Assembly (NCBI GenBank): GCA_937123825.1
Contig: CAKZKQ010000161.1
Span: forward strand, 1 to 49,816
Length of the DNA stretch: 49,816 nt
Direction: 5' to 3'
DNA from: an uncultured Pseudomonadota bacterium
GTDB lineage: Bacteria > Myxococcota_A > Bradymonadia > Bradymonadales > GCA-2716585
This document shows, in pieces, positions 1 to 8,531 of the stretch (position 1 is its first letter; each line of letters opens with the position of its first letter). The notes below the pieces were generated by a model. It did no database searches and had not been told where the DNA came from. It saw only the letters and a program-made list of their open reading frames with translations. A program made the position numbers and the translations under genes.

Positions 1-112
1 CCCTCGCCAGCCTGACCAAGGTCTGTCTCAATGCCAGGCTCGTACCGGCGAAGCCAAGAACCCAACCCATCACAAATGCCATAAGTGAGCGAAGCGAACG
101 AACCACAAGGAA

Positions 113-181
113 GCCAAGCGAAGCGCCGGCGACCGAACCAAAAGCAAGCCAAGCGTAGCGCCGGCGCCGCGAACCAAAAGC
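113..181. repeat. Two imperfect tandem direct repeats of about 33 bp
   Basis: Copy one is 113-145 and copy two is 148-181. Both begin GCCAAGCG, share AGCGCCGGCG and end GAACCAAAAGC; the second has one extra base. A degenerate third partial version lies just upstream, near 88-110. The repeat has no coding explanation. Confidence 0.6.
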
Positions 182-201
182 GCAGCGCCAGCAAGCGAAC
201 C

Positions 202-239
202 GCTCCCTCGCCCCGCGAGGGAGCTTGCCCTTCAGGGCA
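202..239. other. Two adjacent hairpins, possible terminator
   Basis: A 9-bp perfect stem GCTCCCTCG / CGAGGGAGC (202-210 with 216-224) encloses a 5-base loop. A second small stem, TGCCC / GGGCA (226-230 with 235-239), follows directly. There is no clear T-tract, so termination is possible but unproven. The hairpins separate whatever lies upstream of the window from the gene at 446. Confidence 0.4.
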
Positions 240-445
240 TGGGTGGTTATGGTTTTGGGAACTCCAGGGATGTGGTTTGAGTGGTTTTGGGGATTGTGTT
301 GAGGGTTTTGACACGGTGTTTGGGGCCGCTTGGAAGTGTAGAGCGATAGAGGGTGGTTCGCGGTCTCGAAGCTTGTGAGGGTTGCCTGTCGGTGTGTGAT
401 GGGTGGGCTTGGAGCGGGTTTTGGGCATTGCCTTTTCTTTAGACC

Positions 446-1000
446 ATGCATCAAGACATTATCCGGGATACGTTTGATTGTTTGCGGCGGTGTCAGGACG
501 TCGAGTATGACGCGGGCATCAGCCTCCAGGCGCATTTGCTGCAGGCTGCGGCGTTTGCGATTCAGCACGAGGCGCCGGAGCATTTGATTGCGGCGGCGTT
601 GCTGCATGATCTGGGTCAACTTTTCCAAAGAGAGACACCGCCGCCGGAGGACTCCGAGGACGAAGACATGCATGAGGCCATGGCGGCCCAGTGGCTTCGG
701 GAGCGGTTTATGGACTCGGTGGTGGAGCCGGTGCGGTTGCATGTGGCGGCCAAGCGCTATCTGTGCGCCACGAGCCCGTCTTATGTGGAGGAATTGACCG
801 AGGCGTCGCGTCAGCGCCTTGGGGAACAGGGCGGGCCGATGAACCAGGATGAGGTTCGGGCCTTTGAGCTGCAGCCGTACTACTGGGAGGCGGTCAAACT
901 GCGCTCTTTTGATGAGATGGCGCGTGTGAAGGGCATGCGGACGCCTGAGCTGGAACGTTTTCGGCCCTATTTAATGGCGTGCATGCGCCCTGTGCGCTGA
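446..1000 (+). CDS. PhnZ-like HD-domain protein (putative di-iron oxygenase or phosphohydrolase)
   Basis: 184-residue soluble protein of the HD superfamily. Likely metal ligands are His30, His54-Asp55 (motif LLHDLGQL), His76, His99 and Asp156. The motif QGGPM near 128-132 is typical of the phosphonate-degradation-associated HD branch to which PhnZ belongs; PhnZ is a mixed-valent di-iron oxygenase that cleaves 2-amino-1-hydroxyethylphosphonate. In PhnZ a Tyr-x-x-Glu pair helps recognise substrate. Here the matching stretch appears to be Tyr21-Asp-Ala-Gly24, so the Glu looks missing and the substrate may differ. No other phosphonate genes are nearby. The family call is good; the reaction is inferred. 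It stands alone between the leading repeats and a convergent minus-strand gene. Confidence 0.75.
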   Translation: MHQDIIRDTFDCLRRCQDVEYDAGISLQAHLLQAAAFAIQHEAPEHLIAAALLHDLGQLFQRETPPPEDSEDEDMHEAMAAQWLRERFMDSVVEPVRLHVAAKRYLCATSPSYVEELTEASRQRLGEQGGPMNQDEVRAFELQPYYWEAVKLRSFDEMARVKGMRTPELERFRPYLMACMRPVR

Positions 1001-1093
1001 CTCTTGCCCTGAACAGACCCTTTTTGCGGCGTCGCAGCCTCGCGTCGCTGGCCACACTGCTGCGTTCTGCCTTTTGAAGGCACGCCCTTCGTC

Positions 1094-1990
1094 TTAGAGG
1101 CGGCTGATCAGTCCCCAGGCGCGCAATTTGTCGATGGATTGCAGCGCTTCTTCCATGTCGGCGCGTTCCAGCGCAGTCTCCAAGCCCCACAGCTCCCTTA
1201 AATCCCAATGATGATCGGTGCGATGCTTTAAATGGATGTCCCATGGGCGTTCGTTTTGGGCGTCGTGCAGCAAGCGCTGGGCAAAATCGCCGTCGATGTA
1301 GCGTTGGATGGCCAGATCGATGGCTGGATCGCCCACGGCGACCTCTCCAAAGTCGATGACGCCGCACAACCTGGGGTATGACGCTTCCATCAGGAGGTTC
1401 CCGGTCCATAGATCGCCGTGGATGACGGTGGGACGGAAGCTTTGGAGGCGTCCATCGACCAGAATGCTGCCCCACCAGCGCTCTATGGAGGCCCATTGGA
1501 CGTTGGAGAGGTGGTGTCTGAGGGTTGTGTGGAGGTTTTGACGCAGCTTTGACAGCCTGGATGCGGTGATGGTGTGGGGTTGGAGGCCGTATTGCAGCGC
1601 CTGGGCGGTGTCGATGGCCCGAAGCTGGCGCAAAAAGCCTTTCAGAGCGTCTTCGAACCATGGTTTGGGGCCCATCCCCCAGGGAACGGGGGTGCCGGGG
1701 AGCTTTGGGTGGATGATGACGCCGTGTTCAAAGCCTGGGGCGGTGTGCTTGAAGGCTGCAGGGATGGGAATGGGGAGCGTCAGGTGTGAAGAGAGGTGTT
1801 TAAGGGCTTGCCATTGGCGCGCGTAGCCGGTTTGAGCGTGGGCATCGAGGCCGACGCGGATGATCCAGCCGGATTGGGATTCGTAGACGGCGCTCTGCCA
1901 GCCTCTGGCCAGCGGTTGGATGGGTCCAAAGGGGGTCAGCGCGGGGAAGAGGCGCTCCAGACGAGCGCGCAGTGGGGTCATGGGGCGCAT
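1094..1990 (-). CDS. Aminoglycoside phosphotransferase (APH)-family kinase
   Basis: 298-residue small-molecule kinase with the APH/choline-kinase fold. Near residue 190 is a Brenner-type catalytic loop, HGDLWTGNLL, carrying the catalytic Asp and Asn. Near 215 is the metal-binding DFGEVAVGDPAIDLA stretch. The N-terminal lobe has a short ATP-binding segment around GWQSAVYE. Family members phosphorylate aminoglycosides, macrolides, homoserine, fructosamine and others, so antibiotic resistance cannot be claimed. The start overlaps the end of the upstream sensor kinase gene by 13 bases, which implies co-transcription and translational coupling. Its role in a signalling unit is unclear. Confidence 0.8.
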   Translation of the reverse strand: MRPMTPLRARLERLFPALTPFGPIQPLARGWQSAVYESQSGWIIRVGLDAHAQTGYARQWQALKHLSSHLTLPIPIPAAFKHTAPGFEHGVIIHPKLPGTPVPWGMGPKPWFEDALKGFLRQLRAIDTAQALQYGLQPHTITASRLSKLRQNLHTTLRHHLSNVQWASIERWWGSILVDGRLQSFRPTVIHGDLWTGNLLMEASYPRLCGVIDFGEVAVGDPAIDLAIQRYIDGDFAQRLLHDAQNERPWDIHLKHRTDHHWDLRELWGLETALERADMEEALQSIDKLRAWGLISRL

Positions 1991-3867
1991 TCGGGGGTGG
2001 TGTTGGGCAGGAAGATCTCGATCAGGGTGCCTTGATCGGGTTTTGAGGTGACATGAACCTGTCCGGAGTGGTCATCGATGATCGATCGAGAGATGGCCAT
2101 GCCCAGACCAGTGCCTTTGCCGGCGTCTTTGGTGGTGAAAAAGGGCTCAAAGAGTTGGGATTGGACCTCGTCGGTCATGCCATGGCCGTTGTCGCGGATC
2201 CACAGGCGGATTCTGCTCGCCTCGACAGCCACACCAAGCTCCAAAACGGCATCGGGGACACCCTCAAGCGCATCGACGGCGTTGGAGATGAGGTTCATCC
2301 AGACCTGGAGCAGCGCCTGGCGCTCGGCGCAGACCTCCACGGGCTCGGCAGGCAGCGCCAGCGTCACCTTGATCTTGCCCATGGGCAGGCCTGCGCGGGC
2401 CAGCGCCTCGGCGCGTTGGATGACTTCGCGCACGTCCAGGCCAACTTTGTGTTGACGGCGCCTGGAGAGGTCGAGCAGGCCCCGGACGATCTCTCGGACG
2501 CGCTCGGCCTCGGAGGCGATCAGCGCCAGAGGCTCTTTGTCGGGGTGATCATCCGGGGCGTCTTCGTGGAGCAGTTCGCTGTAACCCAGGATGGTGGTCA
2601 GGGGGTTGTTGATCTCGTGGGCGACCCCTGCGGCCAGGAGGCCAACGCTGGAGAGGCGCTCGGCGCTGCGCAGCGCTTCGTGGCGGCGCTCCAACTCCTG
2701 GCGCTGCTCCAGGAGATCATCGCGCATGGAGCCGAGCGCTCTGGCCAGCGCACCGATTTCGTCGGCGCGCATTCTCAAGGGCCGATCGGGTTCGGGGCTG
2801 CGGTGGGCGCCGCGTTGTCCCAGTTGGCGGGCGTATTGGGCCAGTTCGCTCAAGGGTCCGGCAAGACGGCGAGCCAACCAGATGGCGACCAGGAGCGCCA
2901 GGATGAGCATGGCCGCGGCCACACCCGCGGTTTGCCACACGGCGCGCTCGGCCTGGGCAAAGGCGACCGAGGTGGGTTGCCCCAGGACCACGCCCCAGCG
3001 CACCCCTCGGTGCCGGTTGTAGCTGACCATGGACTTGTAGACGGCGATCCAGTCTTCATCCTGGGCGTCCTGGTATTCGACCACGCCTTCTTTGAGTGAA
3101 GACAGCGCGCCGTCCACAGCGGGGTTGGTCTGCCGGAGGCTGCGCTGGGACCATTGCGAGGGTGGGTAGATGGGGCGCCCTCGGCTGTCGACGATCAACA
3201 ACTGCTGGCCGTCTCGGGGACCGTCGCTGCCCATGGCGGACTCAAGGCCGGCGTGCAGGCGCGACAGATCGATCTCGGCGGCCAGAAAGCCGCGCTTTTG
3301 CAGGGCGTCGTCGCGGACCTCCACGACAATGAAGATGTGAGGGGTTTGCCGGGCCCCCACCCGGTAGACATCGGAGACGTAGCCGCCGTAGTTGTCGGCC
3401 AGCTCCGGCGAGAATCCCTGGAGGGCCGCGGCGTCGTCCTGGGTTGAAAAGCGGGCTTCGCCGTTGGGGTCGAGCAGCCAGATGTTGGAAAAAAGCGCGT
3501 AGCGTCTGGCGGCGGCGATCAGGCGCGCTCTGGCCTCGGGCTTGCGCGCCTCCCACTGGCGCACTTCGGGGGCTGCGGCGCAGACCTCAAGGACACGGCG
3601 CGCGTCCTGGAGCGTGGTGTCGAGGCCAAACCCCACCACACGCACCAGCGCCAGCGCGCCCCGGACAAACTCGGCGCGGGCTTCTTCGCGGATCTGAGAT
3701 GCGCCGATGGCGCCCAGCAGGAGCGTGGGCAGCACGGCGCAAAAAACCATCGCCGCCGCCAGCACCCGCACCGCCCTGAACCTCAAGCCTGCTTCCATCT
3801 TCAAGACTCGCCGCATGATCGTGTGGATCAGCCCAACAATCGCCCCCAGCATAACAGACTTGCTCAA
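1978..3867 (-). CDS. Membrane sensor histidine kinase (Cache-like sensor, HAMP, HisKA, HATPase)
   Basis: 629-residue sensor kinase. It has an N-terminal membrane helix (about 33-56), a periplasmic region of about 240 residues that looks like a double-Cache sensor, a second helix (about 303-325) and a HAMP linker. The dimerisation domain has the H-box motif VAHEINNPLTT near residue 416. The ATPase domain has an N box (NLISNAVDAL, near 523), G1 (DNGHGM) and G2 (GKGTGLGMA). It should autophosphorylate on His and pass phosphate to a response regulator, but none is encoded nearby, so it is an orphan here. The start is uncertain: TTG at 3867 gives the longest frame, while ATGs at 3852, 3816 and 3798 also keep the first helix. 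It is divergent from the flagellar operon. Confidence 0.9.
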   Translation of the reverse strand: MSKSVMLGAIVGLIHTIMRRVLKMEAGLRFRAVRVLAAAMVFCAVLPTLLLGAIGASQIREEARAEFVRGALALVRVVGFGLDTTLQDARRVLEVCAAAPEVRQWEARKPEARARLIAAARRYALFSNIWLLDPNGEARFSTQDDAAALQGFSPELADNYGGYVSDVYRVGARQTPHIFIVVEVRDDALQKRGFLAAEIDLSRLHAGLESAMGSDGPRDGQQLLIVDSRGRPIYPPSQWSQRSLRQTNPAVDGALSSLKEGVVEYQDAQDEDWIAVYKSMVSYNRHRGVRWGVVLGQPTSVAFAQAERAVWQTAGVAAAMLILALLVAIWLARRLAGPLSELAQYARQLGQRGAHRSPEPDRPLRMRADEIGALARALGSMRDDLLEQRQELERRHEALRSAERLSSVGLLAAGVAHEINNPLTTILGYSELLHEDAPDDHPDKEPLALIASEAERVREIVRGLLDLSRRRQHKVGLDVREVIQRAEALARAGLPMGKIKVTLALPAEPVEVCAERQALLQVWMNLISNAVDALEGVPDAVLELGVAVEASRIRLWIRDNGHGMTDEVQSQLFEPFFTTKDAGKGTGLGMAISRSIIDDHSGQVHVTSKPDQGTLIEIFLPNTTPECAP

Positions 3868-4019
3868 GTCCTCGGATGGAGATGTCGATGTGTGGGGTCA
3901 AGCCAAAAGCCAGAGCCAGACACTCTGGATGAAAATGTGGCGTACGGGCGAGCCAAGGCCGCAGGCCGCTTCCCACTGTGGGGGCGGATGTGTGGGCCGA
4001 TTGCAGCGGGGATGGACCC

Positions 4020-4745
4020 ATGAGCGGAATCTATACAGCCCTCTCAGGCGCGGTGGCGATGGACCACAACCTGGATGTGCTGAGCAACAACCTGGCCAAC
4101 GTCAGCACGCCTGGCTACAAGTCGGTCAAACCCTCGTTTGAGGCCGTGATGGCCAAGGCCCAGGGCGCCCAAGGAGCCCAGGCCGGCGGCGACCCACGGC
4201 GCGACGTGAACCTGGCGACCATGGGCACGGACCTGAGCCAGGGCGCGTTGGTCGAGACGGGCAACGACCTGGACGTGGCATTGCAGGGCGACGGCTTCAT
4301 GGTGGCCGAAGTCGGCGGCGGCGCGCGCTACACGCGGCGCGGCACCTTGAGCCTGGACAACCAGGGCCGCCTCTCAGTGGGCGGCGCGCCGCTGCGGGCT
4401 GTGGGCGGCGGCCACATCAATGTCCCTGAGCAGGCCTACGTGTCCATCGAGTCCGACGGCGCCGTCTTTGCCGACGACGTGTTGGTGGGCCAGATCGAAC
4501 TGGTGCGCTTCAACGACCCCGGCGCGGTGCGCCCGGCTGGCGGCGGCTTCTACGAAGGCAATGGGGCGGTGCCGGACAACGACACCGAAGTGGCCCAGGG
4601 CTTTGTGGAGCAGTCCAACGTGGACGCGGTCTGGGGGATGACAGAGTTGATCCGCACCACGCGCATCTTCGAAGCCAGCCAGAAAGCCATCAAAGTATAC
4701 AAAGACATCGACAACCGGCTTGCCACGGACGTGGCGCGGATCTGA
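4020..4745 (+). CDS. flgF: Flagellar basal-body rod protein FlgF
   Basis: 241-residue proximal rod protein. The N-terminal rod signature SNNLANVSTPGYKS (about 22-35) and the C-terminal helix (LIRTTRIFEASQKAIKVY) form the paired helices typical of axial flagellar proteins; the centre is the FlgG-like beta domain. The start at ATG 4020 gives the expected N-terminus MSGIYTALSGA, and a GGGG-type ribosome site lies just upstream. It opens a tight run flgF-flgG-flgA-flgH-flgI-flgJ. FlgF and FlgG are easily confused; order, length and the shorter conserved core favour FlgF. Confidence 0.9.
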   Translation: MSGIYTALSGAVAMDHNLDVLSNNLANVSTPGYKSVKPSFEAVMAKAQGAQGAQAGGDPRRDVNLATMGTDLSQGALVETGNDLDVALQGDGFMVAEVGGGARYTRRGTLSLDNQGRLSVGGAPLRAVGGGHINVPEQAYVSIESDGAVFADDVLVGQIELVRFNDPGAVRPAGGGFYEGNGAVPDNDTEVAQGFVEQSNVDAVWGMTELIRTTRIFEASQKAIKVYKDIDNRLATDVARI

Positions 4746-4764
4746 TCCCAGGGAGGACCAGCAC

Positions 4765-5550
4765 ATGCTTAGAGCATTGAACATCGCAGCCACGGGTATG
4801 GAAGCGCAAACCACCCGCATCGACAACATTTCCAACAACCTGGCCAACGTCAACACGACTGGCTACAAGAAATCGCGCGCCGACTTTGAAGATCTGCTTT
4901 ACCAGACCCTCAAAGCCCCCGGCGCCGCCGCCGGTGAAGGCGCCCAGGCGCCGGTCGGCTTGCAAGTCGGCTACGGCGTCCGCGCGGCGTCGTCGAGCAA
5001 GCTCTTTAGCCAGGGCGACTTTCAGCAGACGGGCAACCCACTGGACATCGCCATTGAGGGCGAAGGCTTCATTCAGGTCGTGCGTCCCGGCGGAGACGTG
5101 GCCTTTACGCGGGCGGGCAACCTCAAGACCGACGGCGAAGGCCGTCTGGTGACGTCGAGCGGCTTTGCGATCGACCCGGAGATCGTCATTCCGCCAGACG
5201 CCACCAGCGTGAGCATCGGCGCCGATGGCCGCGTGAGCGTGACCCAGGGCCAGAGCGCCGAGGCGATTGAGATCGGCCAGATTCAGCTTGCGGGCTTCAC
5301 CAACCCGGCGGGCCTCAGCTCCGTGGGCCACAACCTCTACGCCCCCACGGCCACCAGCGGCGACCCGATCGTCGGCAACCCCGGTGAAAACGGCCTGGGG
5401 ACGGTGATCCAGGGCTTCCTGGAGGGCTCCAACGTGAAGGTGGTCGAGGAGATGATCGACTTGATCGTCGCCCAGCGCTCCTACGAAACAAACTCCAAGG
5501 TGATCCAGGCAGCCGACGAGATGCTGCGCACCACAGCCCAGGTGGTCTGA
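4765..5550 (+). CDS. flgG: Flagellar distal rod protein FlgG
   Basis: 261 residues, the usual FlgG length. The N-terminal signature ISNNLANVNTTGYKK, the internal motif QTGNPLDIAIEGEGF and the C-terminal MIDLIVAQRSYETNSKVIQ are diagnostic. FlgG assembles the distal rod that crosses the periplasm. The start at ATG 4765 sits 8 bases after a strong GGGAGGA ribosome site, 19 bases after flgF stops. Four bases separate its stop from the GTG start of flgA. Confidence 0.97.
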   Translation: MLRALNIAATGMEAQTTRIDNISNNLANVNTTGYKKSRADFEDLLYQTLKAPGAAAGEGAQAPVGLQVGYGVRAASSSKLFSQGDFQQTGNPLDIAIEGEGFIQVVRPGGDVAFTRAGNLKTDGEGRLVTSSGFAIDPEIVIPPDATSVSIGADGRVSVTQGQSAEAIEIGQIQLAGFTNPAGLSSVGHNLYAPTATSGDPIVGNPGENGLGTVIQGFLEGSNVKVVEEMIDLIVAQRSYETNSKVIQAADEMLRTTAQVV

Positions 5551-5554
5551 CGCC

Positions 5555-6517
5555 GTGAAACGCTCGACACTCAGCAGCGCCGCCGCCAGCACCGCTGGGC
5601 GGATGGGCGACGCTGCCGGGGCAAACGCCGGTCAGGTGACCTTCTTTGCCGACAGCCGCGTGGCCTCCGAGCGCATCACGCTGGACGACGTCGCGCGGAT
5701 CGAAGGGGTCTCCGACGCCGAACTCAAGACCAGGCTGCGTCAGATCGATCTGGGCAACTCGCCTCGGCCCATGTCCTCGCGGACTCTGTCTCGCTCTACG
5801 GTGGAGGCGGCGCTGCGTCAGGCGGGCGTCAAAGACAAGCTCAAGATCCACTTTCCCAAGAAGATGACCGTGCACCGCACAGGTCAGAAGCTGGCCGCCG
5901 ACGATGTGGCGCGCCGCGCCCACGAGGCCATCAGCCAGGAGGCCGCCGAGGCCTGGGGCGAAGGCCATCAGGTGGCGGTGGAGCCGATCAAGTGGCGCAG
6001 CGAGATGATCCTGCCCGCAGGCGAAGTGGTGGTGGACGCCCGCACCCGCGATGGTCAACCGCCTTTGGGCGCGTCGATGATCACGGTGCGCTTTGTGGTC
6101 GATGGGGTCGAAGCCGAGGAGCGGACCGTGTCGGCGCGCGTCAGCGTCACAGGGCCGCTGTGTCAGGCCGCCGGCGAGCTGGCCCGCGACCAGCGCATCG
6201 AACAAGGCGACTTGATGGAGGTCCAGGGGCCGCTGGAGCGCGGGGCGCTGTCGTGCAAAGACGCGCTGGGTCAGGCACCACGCTCGCGGATCAAGCCCGG
6301 GGCGGTGATCAAGGCCCGGATGGTCAAGCCGCCCATGCTGGTGCGGCGCGGCGACCGGGTGACGATCGTGTATCAGAACGGCGGCCTGCGGATCACGGCG
6401 CGTGGGGAAGCGATGCGCGATGGCACCCGCGGCCAGTGGATCCCAGTGACCAACTCGGCCTCTCAGCAGGTCATCAAAGCTCTGGTGCAAGCGCCGGGGC
6501 AGGTGCAGGTGCAATGA
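5555..6517 (+). CDS. flgA: Flagellar P-ring assembly chaperone FlgA
   Basis: About 320 residues. The C-terminal half (about 205-320) is an SAF-like domain with IEQGDLMEVQGPLE, RIKPGAVIKARMVKPP and RRGDRVTIVYQ, as in FlgA, which chaperones FlgI subunits during P-ring assembly in the periplasm. The N-terminal half is lineage-specific. The GTG start four bases after flgG yields an N-terminus rich in Ser, Ala and Gly with no hydrophobic export segment, which is odd for a periplasmic chaperone. Either the true start or export route differs, or the segment diverged. Its stop overlaps the flgH start (ATGA). Confidence 0.9.
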   Translation: MKRSTLSSAAASTAGRMGDAAGANAGQVTFFADSRVASERITLDDVARIEGVSDAELKTRLRQIDLGNSPRPMSSRTLSRSTVEAALRQAGVKDKLKIHFPKKMTVHRTGQKLAADDVARRAHEAISQEAAEAWGEGHQVAVEPIKWRSEMILPAGEVVVDARTRDGQPPLGASMITVRFVVDGVEAEERTVSARVSVTGPLCQAAGELARDQRIEQGDLMEVQGPLERGALSCKDALGQAPRSRIKPGAVIKARMVKPPMLVRRGDRVTIVYQNGGLRITARGEAMRDGTRGQWIPVTNSASQQVIKALVQAPGQVQVQ

Positions 6518-7230
6518 TGAACGGCTTTATGGTCAACGGATGGTTCTTTTTGGTGGTGGTGGGGGTCCTGGTGAGCCTGTGGGGCTGCGCGGGGCCCAGA
6601 GAGATCACCCGCGAGGCCAGGCAGCGCACCTACGAGTCGCCCTGCCAGACCCCAGAACCCGAGGCCATCCGCCAGGACGGCAGCCTGTATACACCGGGCC
6701 GCGAGAAGGTCTTTGTGGATTGGCGCGCGTACCGCGAGTGCGACGTGGTCACGATCCGCATCATCGAGCGCTCCAGCGCCGCGGGTAGCGCCGCCACCGA
6801 GGTGACCAAGCAGTCCGAGATGGACGCGCGGATCGACGCCTTCATGGGGCTGATGTCCAAGCTGGAGGACCTCAATGGGCGGATCGATGGCTCTCCGCTG
6901 ATCAACGCCGCCACCGAGTACACCTTCCGGGGCGACGGGACGACGCGGCGCCAGGGCTCGCTCAACGCCACCGTCACCGCCTATGTCCGCAAGGTCCTGC
7001 CCAACGGGCACCTCTTTGTTGAGGGGACCAAGACCATCCTGGTCAACAACGAAGAGCAATACTTCTACATCTCCGGGGTGATCCGCCAGGTGGACATCGA
7101 AGGGGACAACACCATCAGCAGCAACCTCATCAGCGACGCCCAGGTCGAGTTTACCGGCCAGGGCGTCATCAGCGAGGCGACCGAACCGGGCTGGGTGTCG
7201 CGGTGGTTTGGCTGGATGTGGCCGTTCTGA
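6514..7230 (+). CDS. flgH: Flagellar L-ring lipoprotein FlgH
   Basis: 238 residues. A hydrophobic signal (about 9-24) ends in the lipobox LWGC, so it is a lipoprotein of the outer-membrane L-ring. Conserved FlgH features include SLYTPGREKVFVDWRAY, the stretch GDGTTRRQGSLNATVTA and the C-terminal run LPNGHLFVEGTKTI through NEEQYFYISGVIR and STIS-like NTISSNLISDAQVEF. The ATG at 6514 overlaps the flgA stop as ATGA; ATG 6517 is an alternative. It is longer than many FlgH proteins at the C-terminus, which ends in an aromatic patch. Confidence 0.95.
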   Translation: MMNGFMVNGWFFLVVVGVLVSLWGCAGPREITREARQRTYESPCQTPEPEAIRQDGSLYTPGREKVFVDWRAYRECDVVTIRIIERSSAAGSAATEVTKQSEMDARIDAFMGLMSKLEDLNGRIDGSPLINAATEYTFRGDGTTRRQGSLNATVTAYVRKVLPNGHLFVEGTKTILVNNEEQYFYISGVIRQVDIEGDNTISSNLISDAQVEFTGQGVISEATEPGWVSRWFGWMWPF

Positions 7231-7324
7231 AGTGTGCTGGGTGCGAAAACGGTGCGGGTGCGGCAGAATTTTGTGGGTTTCTTATCTCAAGGTCACCTGA
7301 AATGGCAGGTGGGGGACGCAGGCG

Positions 7325-8431
7325 ATGAACAGGCAACAATGGATCATGACCGTGATGGCCGCCCTGGCGGTCTTCTTTGGCAGCATCGGCCCGGCCGAGG
7401 CGGTGCGGATCAAGGATCTGGCCAGCATCAAGGGCGTGCGCCCCAACCAGTTGTCGGGCTACGGGCTCGTCATCGGCCTTGACGGGACGGGGGATGGTCG
7501 CACGCGCTTTACCGAGCAGTCCGTGGCCAACCTTCTGAGCCAGATGGGCATTCGGGTCGATCCGGCCCAGCTCATAGCGCGCAACGTGGCGGCGGTCATT
7601 GTCACCGGCGAGCTGCCTGCGTTTGCCAACGCGGGAGACAAGCTCGACATCGAGGTGTCGAGCATCGGCGACGCCAAGAGTCTGGCGGGCGGGACCTTGC
7701 TTTCGACGGCGCTGAGCGCCGGGGACGGGCAGGTCTACGCCGTGGCCCAGGGGGCGCTGAGCAGCGTGGGTGTGGGGGCCTCCATCAACGGCGACAGCAG
7801 CCAGAAGGGCTTTCTCAACGCCGGTCGGATCGTCAACGGGGCCATCGTGGAGCGCGAGTTGAAGTCGGACTTTGCCCAGCGCGAGCGGATCACGCTCTCG
7901 CTCAAAGAGGCCGACTTCACCACCGCCAGCCGCACGGCCACGGCCATCAACCTGGCGCTGGGGGCCGAGGTGGCGCGCGTCTCCAACGCCCGCACCATCG
8001 AAGTCCAGGTCCCGACCGCCTACAAGGGCCGCGCGGCGGACTTCATCGCCTCCATCGAGCGGATCGACATCGAGCCCGACCGCAAGGCGCGCGTGGTCAT
8101 CAACATCCGCGAAGGCACCGTGGTCATCGGCCAGGAGGTCACCGTCAGCACAGTGGCCATCAGCCACGGCGCACTCTCCATCGAGATCCGCGAGCAGGTC
8201 GACACCAGCCAGCCCTACCCCTTTAGCCTGGGCACCACCCAGCGCGACCGCAACACCGAGATCGAGATCACCGAAGAAGACGGCAAGCTGACCGTTTTAC
8301 CCGGCGGCGTCTCCATCGGCGAACTGGCCCAGGCACTCAACGCCATGGGGGTCTCGCCGCGGGATATGGCCAGCATCTTCCAGGCCCTCAAGAGCGCCGG
8401 GGCGCTCAACGCCGAGATCGTCATTCAATAG
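7325..8431 (+). CDS. flgI: Flagellar P-ring protein FlgI
   Basis: 368 residues with a Sec signal peptide cleaved after about residue 26 (GPAEA/VRIKD). It is clearly FlgI: VRIKDLASIKGVRPNQLSGY near the mature N-terminus, then GLVIGLDGTGD, NVAAVIVTGELPAF, and a C-terminus with VSPRDMASIFQALKSAGALN. It forms the P-ring around the rod in the peptidoglycan layer with help from FlgA. About 94 bases separate it from flgH, the largest gap in the cluster, so a secondary promoter or processing site could lie there. Confidence 0.97.
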   Translation: MNRQQWIMTVMAALAVFFGSIGPAEAVRIKDLASIKGVRPNQLSGYGLVIGLDGTGDGRTRFTEQSVANLLSQMGIRVDPAQLIARNVAAVIVTGELPAFANAGDKLDIEVSSIGDAKSLAGGTLLSTALSAGDGQVYAVAQGALSSVGVGASINGDSSQKGFLNAGRIVNGAIVERELKSDFAQRERITLSLKEADFTTASRTATAINLALGAEVARVSNARTIEVQVPTAYKGRAADFIASIERIDIEPDRKARVVINIREGTVVIGQEVTVSTVAISHGALSIEIREQVDTSQPYPFSLGTTQRDRNTEIEITEEDGKLTVLPGGVSIGELAQALNAMGVSPRDMASIFQALKSAGALNAEIVIQ

Positions 8432-8531
8432 ACCGAGTCCGAGAGCAGCATTATCGGGCCGTCGAACGACGGGACAATTGTCAGACAGGGCCCAAAAGCC
8501 CGCGCCCACAGGCCACAGGAGACCACAAGCC

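Larger units (their letters stand above)
1..445. other. Leading non-coding region with repeats, hairpins and a GT-rich stretch
   Basis: No convincing gene is seen here. An open frame from about 85 to 378 encodes a Lys/Arg/Ser/Gln-rich repetitive N-terminus and lacks a ribosome site and any recognisable domain; it follows the DNA repeats and is treated as non-coding. The first half holds short GAAGC/CCAAG-type repeats. The middle has two adjacent hairpins. About 240-445 is strongly G and T biased on this strand. The next real gene starts at 446. Confidence 0.5.

Noticed and set aside
85..378. Open frame coding a basic repetitive protein
   Set aside because: It follows DNA repeats, has no ribosome site and turns to unlike composition half-way; no domain.
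894..1661. Long minus-strand open frame
   Set aside because: It is a shadow of the APH-type kinase in another frame, rich in Arg, His and Pro as high-GC shadows are.
2053..3099. Long plus-strand open frame opposite the sensor kinase
   Set aside because: Antisense of the kinase's well-recognised domains; no family features.
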